DNA of 64,000 nt from Ilex aquifolium (lineage: Eukaryota; Streptophyta; Magnoliopsida; Aquifoliales; Aquifoliaceae): positions 9,976,501 to 10,040,500 of the forward strand of contig OX637394.1 in the NCBI GenBank assembly GCA_951799425.1, read 5' to 3'. A program made the position numbers and the translations under genes. Under the pieces are notes generated by a model. It did not search any database, had not been told where the DNA came from, and saw only the letters and a list, made by a program, of their open reading frames with translations. Shown here piece by piece: positions 11,336 through 24,235 of the stretch. How positions within the stretch are numbered: position 1 is the stretch's first letter; the number at the start of each line of letters is the position of its first letter.

Positions 11336-11947
11336 CATATATATATTTATAAATTCGTATATAAATATATATATATAAATTGGTATATATATGTATATAT
11401 TTATCTACGAATTTATATATACGAATTTATATATATATATTATATAATATAATATAATATAATATATATAATATAATATATTATATAATATATAACTATA
11501 ATATAATATAATATAATATTATAATATATAACCTATATTATAATATATAAATATAATATAATATAATATATATTATAATATAATAGAATATTATAATATA
11601 TAAATATTATATTAATATATATAATATAATATAATAATATAATATAATATATAAATATTATGTAATATATTATATTTTAAAGTTTGGTTTATTGAATTTT
11701 TTTTTTATGAAATTATCAATCTAAAAATAACTTTCTTATATTTTTTTATTAATGTTTGAATTACTGTTCAAACATATATTTAGGCTATCCAAACAGGTTT
11801 TACTATTTTCTGTTCTGTAAAATTGTTTTTGAAATCATCTAACCAAACAAGTTTTTTATCTCAAAAAATATCAAAACCATTTTCTTAAAACTCTTCTCAA
11901 AAACTGTTTTCGGATACCTGTTTTTGAAACGCAAACCAAACAGGCCC
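10921..11947. mobile_element. 1027-bp TIR element with AT microsatellite core
   Basis: The ends GGGCGTGTTTGGTTTG and the reverse complement of CAAACCAAACAGGCCC form a TIR that continues about 30 bp, flanked by a 3-bp duplication TTC. The terminal regions carry several AAAACAG/CTGTTTT words. A 3-bp duplication with GGGC-type ends suggests a PIF/Harbinger- or CACTA-like MITE; which one is not certain. The core 11195-11675 is almost pure A/T. Confidence 0.7.
11195..11675. repeat. AT-rich satellite-like core
   Basis: About 480 bp composed nearly only of TA and TATAATA words, including an uninterrupted (TA)n run near 11271-11331. It lies wholly inside the TIR element and probably expanded after insertion. 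Confidence 0.9.
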
Positions 11948-13550
11948 TTCATTTTCGACAATCGAATTAATTTTATATGTTACTATTTTATTCTTAATTA
12001 CATGATATAAATTATAAATTTCAATAAATATTCTGCACTTTATGGCTAGAATTGCGGTAGTGATGTGCCATATACCAAATACGAATAGAGATTGTAGGCG
12101 TATCATAGTCATTCTTTGGCGTAATTTGTTAAAATAATGTATACGAGTAGAGAATCAGAGGGGAGTAAGAGTAATTTTGGCAGAAAACGTAGTGGAAGTA
12201 TTTTTTTGAAAGTTAAGGCATCAGGAACCTAAGGCATGTGCTGGCTCACATCAATCTTTTTCACAAGGGGCACCTTTGACATCACGTACATGGCCCCCAC
12301 TTTGTCTTCCTTTCTGGTATTATCATCCATTTTATTTGCACTTTTTTTTGGGTGTCTTATTCTTTGGTTGTTTAATAATTATGTGGGGCAGAAATAATAA
12401 TATTAATATAGATGTGTGGTAAAATTAAAAAAAAAAACATAATTATGAACAAATATAAATTAAAGGAGAATCGTCTTAGGTGATTTGAAATATTTATATA
12501 CAACCTACTACGACACCCGTGGAAAACAGTTATAGAATATAGAGATTGGAAGTAAAAGTAGGGATAGAGTAAGACTAAAATTAACTTTAACTGAACTAGT
12601 AAAGAAAGATACGATAAGCTACGGCTTAACTAAAAGCATTGCACTTGATAAAAGCTTAATGACGAAATAGGATTCATGTAGCTGACCTAAAAAATATTGG
12701 AATAAGGTTTTATTGAGTTGAGTTGAGTTGAATTTTAAAAAAATATTATAATTTCAAATATAAATATTATACAATTAAAGCTTAAGTTTTGATATTGCAG
12801 AGTCAGGGACAAGATTATTGCTAATTACTTTTATATTACTGAATAGATATTAAAGAAACCATAAAAAAGGAATATATATTAAAGACAAAGTTGAAGAGAT
12901 GGTAGGTAAGCAATTATCTAGAATTCAAAATCACCCCAAAACATTATTATTTTTTTTGGAATGGATGACTAAGTGCCAAAAAAACTGGCTATAGCACAAT
13001 TGGCACCTCTGAATTTCAAAATTTTAAATTTTTTTAGTTCAATGGATAAGATATTTAAGTCAGCTTATGCACATTTCGATTAATCTTCTCATTGGTTATA
13101 TCAAAAGCACGTCATCCACGTTCTAGATTAAGATATTTATAAGATATAAATCTCTCGTGACAAAACCACCAAGGGGGTGGTTCAGTGAGGTATCGACCGA
13201 ACTTCTCATTCTGAAGTTAGAGGTTTTGGTCTTGGAGTCTATATTAAGGTTCGGTAATTGATCGTTATGTTTGCCTAGATTCATTCGTGAGAAAAATAAT
13301 TGATGCGCATGGTCAGGAGTCTCATAATCTCACTAGTAAAAACCTATCCGCATGATCTTTAGAGGTTATCTTTTGCCCCTACCATTTTTTACACAAAAAA
13401 ATAAAAACTCTCCTAACATGAGTTCAAAGAATTGTCAATCTTTTTTTCCCCCATTATTGGGGAATGCTCCATCCGAAAATTAGCCTAAATTAATTTCTGA
13501 CGCCGTCATCCTCAACAAGATCTCTCCTCCAAAATTCAAACGTCCCCAAG
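11948..13550. other. Intergenic, possible SINE relic
   Basis: No gene seen. At about 13150-13400 a GGGGTGGTTCAGTGAGGTAT segment followed some 50 nt later by AGGTTTTGGTCTTG resembles the A- and B-box arrangement of a tRNA-derived SINE, but neither box is a full match. The final part is 5' flank of the kinesin gene. Confidence 0.35.
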
Positions 13551-13551
13551 T

Positions 13552-13559
13552 AACGGCCA
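13552..13559 (+). promoter_or_regulatory. MSA-like mitotic element (AACGGCCA)
   Basis: AACGGCCA matches the core half of the M-phase-specific activator element (AACGG followed by two pyrimidines and A), recognised by three-repeat MYB factors in plant G2/M genes. It lies about 530 bp before the kinesin-5 ATG, just upstream of CT-rich tracts that look like 5'UTR. The upstream half of the consensus is absent, so this is a candidate only. Confidence 0.35.
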
Positions 13560-13571
13560 TAACTTTCTAAT

Positions 13572-13672
13572 CTCTCTCTCTCTCTCTCTCTTTTTAAACC
13601 TCAAAAATCTACAGTTCATCGTAGGCTCGTAGCGCCTCTCTCTCCTCTTTCTGTCTCTCTCTCTCTGAAATC
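13572..13672 (+). repeat. CT microsatellites in the kinesin 5' leader
   Basis: Two (CT)n tracts near 13572-13592 and 13634-13668. CT tracts of this type are common around plant transcription start sites, so the kinesin transcript may begin near here. Confidence 0.6.
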
Positions 13673-14088
13673 GTCGCCATTGTCATATTCGCTAGCATTG
13701 GAAGCTCTCAAAGGCCGGCCGTCAGATTCTCTGTAGGCTATACCTACCTATATATCTGCGTGAATTCAATGATTTGTAAATTTTCTCTTCGATTGATTTG
13801 TTTTACCTCATGTCTTTGGTTCTTCGTTGATTTTTCGTTTTGCGATTGGCCATTGTGCATTTAACTCTGATTTTTTTCATGTCCTTTGTTCTTTTCCTAT
13901 CCACCTCGAAAATTTACTATGTCCCTGAATTCGCATTCTATATACGTTGTACATTGTTTGAACTGAGTTGGGGTTTGTGTATGGTGTTCTGTTTTTAGAT
14001 TTCGATTTGAGTTGACTCGGTGAGTTGGCATTGATTTGAACTGTTATTTTCTGGTGAAGATTAAGATTTGAAGAAGAAATTCTACGTA

Positions 14089-17000
14089 ATGGAGTCCGTA
14101 AAGTCACAGAAACAGAGAAGAGGAGGACTAGATTCTGTCTCACCAGCGCAGACGCCGCGGTCGAGCGAGAAGTCCGTGAGAGATTTGCGACAGGGGGAGG
14201 GGAATTTGAGCGGCAAGCAAGAGAAAGATAAAGGCGTGAATGTCCAGGTCGTTGTTCGGTGCAGGTGAATTGAGTTGAAAATCCAACATTGGTCGTTGCT
14301 TCTAAACAGTGAATTAATTGAGTCTAATCTCTGTGTCTGTATAACTCAGTCGCCATGGTTGAAATTTATAGGCCATTAAGCGAGGAAGAGAGCAGATTGC
14401 GTACACCAATGGTTGTTTCTTGTAATGAGAAGAAAAGAGAAGTTTGTGCGGTTCAGAATATAGCTAATAAGCAGATTGATAGAACCTTTCAATTCGACAA
14501 GGTTTGGTACCTTCTATTCATTATTTTTTGTTTGGTTGCTGAGAAATAGTACGGGATAAGTACGAGAAAGAGGAATAGATAGAGAAGATATTGTGTGTTC
14601 TACAGTAGATAACTAGATATCAATATTACACCACAATTTGAAGTAATTGATACTTTTCCTGTGGTTTTACTAAGTTGTGGTAAAAACTTCTGAAGTAACA
14701 TCACTGATTTTCCCTCAGGTTTTCAGAGCAATTGAGGTTGCTATTTTCATCTCTCCCTGTGGCAGAAATATAATGTGGGATAATTCTTTGTAGGTCTTTG
14801 GTCCGACGTCCCAACAAAAGGACTTGTATGACCAGACAGTGTCTCCCACTGTATTTGAAGTTCTAGAGGGCTATAACTGCACTATTTTTGCATATGGGCA
14901 GACAGGAACAGGGAAAACCTACACAATGGAGGGAGGAGGAAGGAAAAAGGTTTGAGGTTTATTGCATGCATCATTGCACATTTTATAGTTCTGTGTTTTA
15001 TGCCATATTTATCGAAATTCTTTCCATTAATTGATTTTTCACCTTGTGTAGAATGGGGAATTTCCGAGTGATGCAGGTGTTATCCCCAGAGCAGTTCGGC
15101 AAATTTTTGATGTATTAGAAGCTCAAAATGCTGAGTATAACATTAAAGTTACATTTCTAGAGCTCTACAATGAAGAAATAACAGATCTGTTGGCTGCAGA
15201 GGATTGCTCAAAATTCATAGATGACAAATCCAAGAAGCCAATGGCACTTATGGAGGATGGAAAGGGAGGTGTTTTTGTTAGAGGCTTGGAAGAGGAGATA
15301 GTATGCACTGCCAATGAAATTTATAAAATATTGGAGAAAGGTTCTGCTAAAAGGCGTACTGCAGAGACCTTTCTAAACAAACAAAGCAGCCGCTCCCACT
15401 CGATATTTACCATCACAATTCACATTAAGGAGTGTACTCCAGAGGGGGAGGAAATGGTTAAGTGCGGGAAGCTCAATCTTGTTGATCTAGCTGGTTCAGA
15501 GAATATTTCACGCTCTGGTGCAAGAGAGGTAAGAAGTGATAAATAATGATATATCTTTAAGTCTGGTAAAATACTGATGCATTAGTTCTAGCAAGTACAA
15601 ATGTATGACATGGCAGCACGCTTGCTAATATGCAAAAGAAGTAATAAGCACATTCGTGGAGTGAGATTTCTAGTGATGTACCATGATAAATAGTAAAGAT
15701 GCCAATGAGGATCATCTTCAACATGCTGCTTCCTGATTCTTTTAATCCTCAGAAGGTATAAAGTGGCATTAGACAAGTTAAGAGTGATTAAAGAGATCTA
15801 TTTTGCAGGGCAGGGCAAGAGAAGCTGGGGAGATCAATAAAAGCTTGCTGACACTTGGTCGTATCATAAACGCACTAGTTGAGCACTCTGGTCATGTACC
15901 ATATAGGTATGATTCTAACTAGTTTTATAAATGTGGTTGTAAGCTGGGACATTTGTTGAAACACGAAAGTTCAACAATTTGCTTAAACAGTATTACTTTG
16001 TTTGTCAGAGATAGTAAATTAACAAGGTTGCTGAGGGATTCCTTGGGAGGGAAAACAAAAACATGCATTATCGCCACAATATCACCCTCCATTCACTGTT
16101 TGGAAGAGACGCTCAGCACCTTAGATTATGCACACCGGGCCAAAAATATTAAGAACAAACCAGAGGTCAGTTGTTGAGTTCTTGTTAAAGAAATGAATCA
16201 ATTTTTTCTTGTCCACCTTGTTCTTTCAGGTTTCTCTTCCTCTTATTATCTTTGAAGATTAAGCATCTTCCTTAGAATCTGACAAAATAGCTCCACTTGA
16301 TTACTGTTCCAGATTAATCAGAAGATGATGAAATCTGAAATGATGAAGGATTTGTATTTGGAACTCGACCGGCTTAAGCAAGGTTGTCATTTGTTTCTAG
16401 CTTGGACACACTCTCTCTCCCCCTCCCTCTCTCAAATGTTTATGGCTTTTTTATTCAAATCAGTACCTCGATTCCATAATGTTATCACTTGGGTATGCAT
16501 ACATCATTTATGATGTTTTTATACTTTTTATCCATCTCCAACCAGAGGTGTATGCTGCAAGAGAGAAGAATGGAATCTACATACCAAGGGATCGTTATCT
16601 TCAGGATGAAGCGGAGAAGAAGGTTTAGTGTACACATTTAGTTTGATGATAGACAACTGACCTACCTTTAAGTTTCTTAGTGATATAGAGTTTTTGTTAA
16701 TTCTTCTATCCGTCGCATTTTCAGGCAATGGCTGAAAAAATAGAGCGCATGGAACTTGATTTTGAATCCAGGGACAAGGTATATTTGAGATTCAAAATTG
16801 CTCAGATAAAAATTTTGCCGATTTCAATTGAGAAGTTTGATTGATTATCTCATTGTGCCTTGTAAGCAGCAACTAATGGAGCTTCAGGAACTTTACAACT
16901 CTCAGCAGCTATTAACTGCAGAATTAAGTGATAAACTTGAAAACACTGAGGTATTATGATGTAGAATGTCCTGTTGTTGATATTTTTAACTTTAAGTTGA

Positions 17001-20000
17001 TCTATGCACTTCATCTTTTGCTTCTTTGATCATGCAATAGTAATCCTTCTACTATTGTTTTTCAGAAAAAGCTCCACGAAACAGAACATGCCTTGGTTGA
17101 TCTTGAAGAAAGATATAGACAGGCAAATGCAACCATTAAAGAAAAGGAATATCTGATATCCAATCTTCTCAAGTCTGGTGAGCCAAGTGTTATCTTTGTG
17201 TACTCTAAGCAAATTCTTTTCGCCGGTGTGTAACACATCATGACTTTGTATATTATTCATAGTGCAACTCAAGGGTATTCATAGGTTGCCATCTATGATT
17301 TTCATAGACTAATCGCCAAAAAAATATCATGTATTAATACGTACCAATGAGTTGCTAGCATTGTAAGTAATTGTATCCACAAGTTGTTTGCTTGATGAAT
17401 TTTATTGAGAATTTCCAAGTTGGGTTATACATTAGTTTACCAGAGTTTCAGAATTGTTAGAAATTCATCTTATCGAAAAAAGAATTGTTAGAAATTATAC
17501 TATTGAGGCATTCATCATAGGTGTTTCTTGCATATTGGTCCAATACCTCTGGTACTTTAACACTATCTTTTTTACAACAAATGAAAGATGCATTTAATGA
17601 GATAATCATTCGAGATCACTCCAATCTTTTTGCTACTTAAGGAGTATAGTATGCAATTGAACGTAAGTGATGTTTGATGGATTAATTTGTTATGGAATTT
17701 CCACCTTGTACAGAGTTTCTTTGTCTAGTTTAATATTAGTTGACACTTGTGTTCTTGAATTTGAGTAAATTTTGTATCTTGCTCATATTTCCTCACTAAC
17801 GTTGGCATCTAATGTTCTTCCATCAGAGAAAGCACTTGTTGAGCGGGCATTTGAGCTTCGAGCAGAGCTAGAGAATGCTTCATCAGATGTGGCTAGCTTG
17901 TTCACCAAGATTGGTGCGTATGCTAATTTTCAAAAATTGATTCCCTGCACTAGAAATTATCTGCTCAAAAAGTAAATAATGTGTTGTCAATTGGTTGATT
18001 GTCCCAGAGCGCAAAGATAAAATAGAAGATGAAAACAGAACTCTTATCCAGAACTTTCGGTCACAGTTAACTGAACGGCTTGAAGTCTTGCATAAAACTG
18101 TGGCAACATCTGTTACTCAACAAGAGCAGCAACTGAAAGACATGGAGGAAGATATGCAATCCTTCGTATCCACGAAGGGAGAGGTATAGTTTAGTAATAA
18201 AAAGGCATTGTGTATGCTTATATTGTCAGTTAATACAACTGATCATTTGGTAGGCTACTGAAGAACTTCGAGGCCACCTAGCTAAGTTGAAAAATATGTA
18301 TGGTTCTCGTATCAAAGCTTTGGATGATTTAGCTGTGGAGCTTGATGCAAATTCTAAGTCAACTTTTGGACATCTGAATTCTGAAGTTTCTAAGCATTCA
18401 TCTGCTCTTGGGGATGTATGTACCTCTTGATGTTGCGCTGCGAAACCTCCCATTTTTTTTTTTGGCTCTGTTTTGACCTTTGTTTATATAATTCAGCTTT
18501 TTAGAGGAATTGCTTTGGAGGCTGATACATTACTTAACAATCTTCAAAATAGCCTGTACAGTCAGGAAGAGAAACTAACTGCATATGCACAACAACAACG
18601 CGATGTAAGCTTTTTTTAATTAATTATATTGGATAATGTTTGTGTTGCTAGCACATTCTTTTTTGGCCCAATGTAGATGCATTTGTTTACTTTGGCATAT
18701 ACAGGCACATTCCAGAGCAGTGGCAACCACGCGCTCAATTTCTCAGATAACCGTGAAGTTCTTCGATGGTTTAGACACGCATGCGTCTAAACTGAGCGGA
18801 ATTGTGGAAGAAGCACAAACAGATAACGACCATAAATTATCTGAGCTTGAAAAGAAGTTTGAGGTGATTAAAGTTCCTGTCTCAAACTTTCTTTTGCTTG
18901 AAATAATATAAATGCCTAACCTTCCTTGTTTTAACCTCTCTCTGTAGGAGTGTGCTGCACATGAAGAAAGGCAGCTCTTAGAGAAAGTGGCAGAGCTGCT
19001 TGCAAGTTCAAATGTTCGGAAGAAAAAACTGGTATGGGCCCAAACGCTAATTCAAGAAGCAGCTATTAATGCTCTTATCCGGTATATTGTTGCAGTTGAT
19101 CTCCATCTGTTACTTCTCATAATATATACCTACTCACTAGCAAATTCAAATAAACTCAATTGTTTTTCAGCATAGAAGTGATGGTGCTGGACTGTTGTCT
19201 GCTGGAGAAAGAGATCTAGTTTTGTCACTTAGAGGCATCCACATGAAAATATTATATAATATCATTCATTTTTCTGTTCCTTTCAATTTGGTTCTTGGAG
19301 AACTCCCCTAGTTTCTTGTTTCATTGTAGTAAATTAAAGTGGTTGCTGTTGTTAGCCTGTTAGTGGTTATTCTCATGAAACTCTGAAGGTTTTCTGGAAG
19401 TATGGCACAAAATGCCTATTTCCAGACATAGGCCAATGAAGTTTTTGCCTTATACAGAATAACAGATGTCACTGTTGGTTGTAGCAATAAGAAGCTCAAA
19501 AGTGGACAGTCACATTTCATATAGAACTTAGATTAAAAGCAGGCCTGTTTCTGAAATTGTCTAGATTATTAAATTCTTTATCTAAATAAGTGGAGAAAGT
19601 TGCAAAAGAACTATTGTAAACCTTCCGAAACGTCTGATTTTGCTACTTCAGAAGCATAGCTGCAAGGAAGAAAAAGGATTTCTTTGTGAACAATAGCAAA
19701 GTCGCAATTTTTGTGTATTTTCGTTGTTCTACAACAATTAAAAAAAAAACATGTCAATTCAGATGACTTATTAGGTCGCTCTTGGTCTTTGTTCTCTGTT
19801 TAGAACTTTCTCCTAATCTTTTTTTGAAGGAAGGAATTTTATAGATCACTTCTCACAAGACTAACAAAAAATGATAGGTGGGCCTTTGTGTAGCCAACAG
19901 TATTTGCACATTGTTCATGTTGGACTCATGCTATTCATGCAATCATTATTTTTGATCCCCATGTGCATCGATTCAATTTATGGTTGCATTTCATAGTACT

Positions 20001-21566
20001 TCATCATGGATGATAATTTTTGCAATGAGTGTTGATTCTCAGCTTATCTGCATATGTATTTTGCACTTTAGGTTCAAACAGCAGTAAATGGCCTGCGGGA
20101 GAGTGCAGCCAGCAGAACAAGCAGATTGCAGCAAGAGATGTCCACAATGCAAGATTCGACTTCTTCTGTTAAATCCGAATGGACGAATTACGTGAAAAAA
20201 GCTGAAACACAGTATCTTGAGGATACTACTGCCGTGGAGAGTGGAAAGAAGAACCTTGGAGAGGTTCTTCAAAATTGGTATGGGCCACTTGTCTTGTTGA
20301 TAAACTTTTATTGACATATTTGATTCTTATGATTGCTTCTCAACAAACCTTGTTAGCTGATGTGTTGTTTGCATTCTTTACTGGTTTATTTTCCGTACTC
20401 ACCCTTGAATACAAATACAGTTTGCAAAAGGCAAAAATGGGTGCACAGCAGTGGACTAATGCTCAAGAATCGTTGCTCAACCTAGAGAAGAGCAATGTTG
20501 CTTTTGTGGATGAGATAGTAAGGTTAGTGACTACCCAGAAATAAATATATATTGTTGGCAGCATGCTACATATTCTTTAATACAATTTGCTATGTATGCA
20601 TGAATGATTTTCTATTCTAACAGGGGAGGAATGGATGCCAATCAGATCTTGCGTGCTCAGTTTTCTTCTGCTGTATCATCTTCAATTGAAGATGCAGATG
20701 TTGCAAGCAAGAATTTCCTTTCCTCCATTGATCGTAAGTTTTAGTTTTGCATGCACTGAAATTTATTTGGCACTGGTCAGTCATTTTGTTTTGCAAGAGC
20801 AAATTTTTGTTTTCCGGTTAGTGCAAGTGTGAAATTCATCTAATTGGAACAAACATGTGCAGATTCATTACAACTTGACCATGATGCATGCGAAGATCTT
20901 GATTCCATTATCCTTCCATGTTGTGGAGAGTTGAGGGAACTGAACAGTGGACACCACCACAAGATTGTGGAGATCACAGAAGATGCAGGAAAATGCCTGC
21001 TAGATGAATATATGGTATGAACTTTGAAATGCCCCATTGATGATGCGTAACCATAATGAACACTACTTTTACATTTGCTTGTTACATACGTAGCGTATGT
21101 TTTTGAATAAGAAGGTAGATACAATTAAAAACATTTCCCTGGGATATTCTTGTTTAGTGTCCTCAAGACACAGAAAGCTGCCAAGTCTTTCCTGTTAATT
21201 GGTCCTGAAGTTGTTCATGTTCTCATTTCCGTCATGTCCTCATTTCTCTCTGAACTAAACAGCAATTCAACTTGTCAGCGTGCTTTTCTTTAATTTTGTT
21301 CTTTCGACGTAAGAAAGTTCATCTAAATCTTTTATCATGAACAGGTGGATCAACCATCATGCACTACACCAAGAAAGAGGACATTTAATCTACCAAGCGT
21401 TGCATCCATTGAAGAACTCAGAACCCCTGCTTTTGATGATTTGTTAAGGTCCTTCTGGGATGCAAAATCTTCAAAACAAGCAAATGGAGATGCTAAACAC
21501 ATAGGAGCTTATGAAGCCGCCCATTCTGTTAGAGACTCCAGACTTCCCCTAACTGCTATTAATTGA
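14089..21566 (+). CDS. Kinesin-5 (BimC/Eg5 class) mitotic motor, 22 exons
   Basis: Exons: 14089-14264, 14372-14501, 14794-14949, 15052-15528, 15809-15906, 16009-16165, 16313-16382, 16546-16622, 16725-16778, 16870-16950, 17066-17177, 17827-17913, 18008-18183, 18254-18415, 18497-18604, 18705-18863, 18948-19031, 20072-20277, 20421-20522, 20624-20733, 20863-21014, 21345-21566. They sum to 3156 nt, in frame, about 1051 aa, normal for the family. The N-terminal motor has the P-loop GQTGTGKT (137-144), switch I NKQSSRSH (263-270) and switch II DLAGSE (299-304). A coiled-coil stalk follows. The last exon carries the BimC box with TPRKR (986-990), where T986 is the expected CDK site. Role, known for the class: homotetrameric plus-end motor that cross-links and slides spindle and phragmoplast microtubules. 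A TTG at 14068 also opens the frame; the ATG at 14089 is preferred. Intron 17 is unusually long (1040 bp). Confidence 0.95.
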
Positions 21567-22260
21567 CAAAAAAGGGAGGAGAATAAAACTGATAAAGAGT
21601 CTCAGCTGTAAAAATTGTACAGTATACATATCTCTGAGTATGTACTTGCCTTATTTGTTCATTGTTTGTTCATATAGTGGGTTGTTTTCTTTTTCCTTAT
21701 TCGGCGGGGGAAATTTCAGTTGGTTGAAATTCTTTCGATATGACATATTCAATGAGAGTATACAGAGAGGGGCTTGTATTAAAAGGTTCTACTTGACTAT
21801 TTCTTGTTAAAGTCTTTTGAGCAGGTTGGTGAAGTTTGGAAATAAGGAACTAGGGTGGAATGGCAAATCACACTCTTAAAGTACTGATGCAGTTCCCTTT
21901 TGGTCCCTGGAGTTTTTGTGTTTTAACGAGATACTTTCGTCACAAACACTAAACGCACCAGATCTGAAGGAAGAGAAGACGCACTGCTCGAAGATGCACC
22001 AGATTCGTTGCATTAAGAGATTAAAGAGGGAAAAAGGAAGGATAAGAGTTCCATCAGATCTGTTGTATTCTTTGTTTTTTTTTTCAGATCTTTTGTATTC
22101 TTTTCAAAAAAATAATAAAAAAAGATCTGTTGTATGCACACAATGGATGTCTACTGTTCTTGTGGAGGAAAGTGGTAATGCAAACATCATGGATTGACCA
22201 AAACTCGGACGACGCTTTCTTAGCTGCGAGAGATTTGGGTTAAGTTCAGTAATTTCATCT
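21567..22260. other. 3' flank of kinesin-5
   Basis: Should contain the 3'UTR and poly(A) site of the kinesin gene. A 94-codon open frame at 21916-22197 has low complexity and no family resemblance, so I see no separate gene here. Confidence 0.4.
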
Positions 22261-22263
22261 GCC

Positions 22264-22265
<2 letters not shown>

Positions 22266-22312
<47 letters not shown>
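22266..22312. repeat. (CT)n(TA)n compound microsatellite
   Basis: About 15 CT units run directly into about 9 TA units. Confidence 0.92.
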
Positions 22313-22313
<1 letters not shown>

Positions 22314-23319
22314 CTAACACCCACTTACCCAGTCCCACCTCTACCTCTCCACCACCATGTCCACAGTAGAAATTGGTTCTTCGAAATTCATCGGCCTTGA
22401 ATTTTTGATCAAATCGGAGTTGAATTTGGAGATTTTCCATTTCAATTTTGGTGTACTAGTTTACTGTTGGGGTTTAATTTTGATGAGTTTGGTTGAACTG
22501 GTCTATGGATAATGTGTTTGCTTTGAATATAGGTTTAGGGTTTTTTGTGACTATTTATGTGCGTGGGTTATTTCAGAGAGAGGATTTGGAGGAGATGGAG
22601 GTGCACTACGGTGGTGCTTGCATGTGGAGGTGCAGGGTGTAGGTACTTGTAGTGGAGGTATAGGTGACGGTGTCTATGGTGGCTTGGGCGATCGAAGATC
22701 AATCAGAGGTAGAGGTGGCTATAGTTATTGTGCAATGGTAGTTCAGTGGTGGTAGAACTGTCGATGAATAGGATTTTTGATCTGAATCCGAGCTAAATCT
22801 TAATTTGATTAGTCAGATTAATATTTTTATTCATAATTTGAATTCAAATCTGAATCTAAATATAATATCTTATATTTCATGAATTTGAATTTAAATATAG
22901 ATATATTCGATTCGATTTATTTATATATTTTTATATAAATATTAAAAAATTAATTAATTATTTTAAAAATTAATTAATTAAATTATTTAGATCAAATTTT
23001 AAACTGTCAGGTGGTGGGTATGTAAGGTAGGGTGGCATTGTTAACCGCACAATATGGGGGGATGGAGGCAAAGTGCGGGTACTATGGACTTTGGCTTGCA
23101 TTGGGGGATATGGATTTCGAGTTGCCCTGAGTGAGACAGAGAGAGAGAGAGAGAAATGAATAACGAGAAGGGGCTATTTGAATGTGAGTGAAATTTTATC
23201 CTAATTGAGGGACGAAGTATATTTAGATTTTGGAATAACTTAACCTAATTTTATTTAAGGGAAAATTGGGTATTTAATGTCAAAAATTTGTTGATTTAAT
23301 CATTTTTTTGGATTTGTCT
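22313..23319. other. Intergenic, unclassified
   Basis: The first half has GGTGG-rich text without an open frame and the second half (22.78-22.99 kb) is AAT/TTAATTAAT-rich. Together with a GA tract near 23140 it resembles decayed repeat DNA, but I recognise no family. Confidence 0.35.
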
Positions 23320-23735
23320 CTAAGAGTATCTCCAATAATAAAAGTTAATTTAACTACTCAAAAAATAATATTTTTTATTTTTGTTACTCACTTTTTTAAT
23401 ATATATTTCAACAAATTTTTTATATTTTTAACTACTTTTTTAAAATATTATTTCTCATTTTTTTGTATTATTTTTCTTTGAGAATAGTGAGAGGGAGAAA
23501 GAGAGAGAATGGAGGCAAAGAAATGAGAAAAAATAAAATATTATAAAATATTTATACATATCGCTATAGTGACACTCTAAATACAGTGTCATTGTAGCAA
23601 AATGTTATTTTAGATAATTTAGAGATACTCTGTTGACGTAAAATTTTAGGATAAAATAATTAAATTTTAGGATAAAATAATTAAATTTTAAAGTTTTTGT
23701 ATCTGTTAACTATTCTCTTGGAGATGTTTTAATGA
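23320..23735. mobile_element. MITE of about 410 bp
   Basis: GAGTATCTCCAATAATAAAA at the left and the reverse complement of TTCTCTTGGAGATGTTT at the right form the ends, with an AGTTAA word inside both. The interior matches the element at 1-226. A 3-bp TAA duplication is possible, but the ends are too diverged to fix it. Confidence 0.55.
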
Positions 23736-23934
23736 TAATGACAGTTTGGGTACTATGTGAAACTAATATACGAACTACTTGGGAGATTAATGTTTTTTTA
23801 GATAATAGAGAGGGTGTCTCTGTAATTAGGTTAATCGATAGAGATGGTCATTGTAATTTACCCGAGCCGTCAGATTGTAGTCTTCTCTAACGATAACAGG
23901 TGACGGGTGGAAATATTTTACGTTGAATAAAGGC

Positions 23935-24235
23935 AGTTCTCTACCGTACCGAATTTTTTTTGTGAAACTGTACCATTTTTATTATAGTTGCGTATATTTT
24001 TATTATATTTGTGAATATTTTTACTACTATTATAGTACCAAAAAATAACAAAAATAATTACAACAATAATAAAAATACTCATAAATATAATATATCACTC
24101 ATAAAAGTGATAATTTTTTTTATACCAAAAAAAGTAATAAAAATAATTATTCCTAATAATAAAAACATATACAAAAGTGATAAACAAAATTTATTATAAA
24201 ATAACTCACAAAAATAATAAAAACCATCTGTGGCC
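23935..24235. mobile_element. Foldback element of the TACGGTAC family
   Basis: It starts CTACCGTACCGAATTTTTTT, then TTGCGTATATTTTTATTATA, and switches halfway to the complementary ATAATAAAAATAC-type words. The switch makes a long AT-rich hairpin. Same family as at 7.69, 49.71 and 50.34 kb. Confidence 0.5.

Noticed and set aside
14068-14088. Kinesin-5 start at 14068
   Set aside because: The codon is TTG; the first ATG at 14089 begins a normal kinesin-5 N-terminus.
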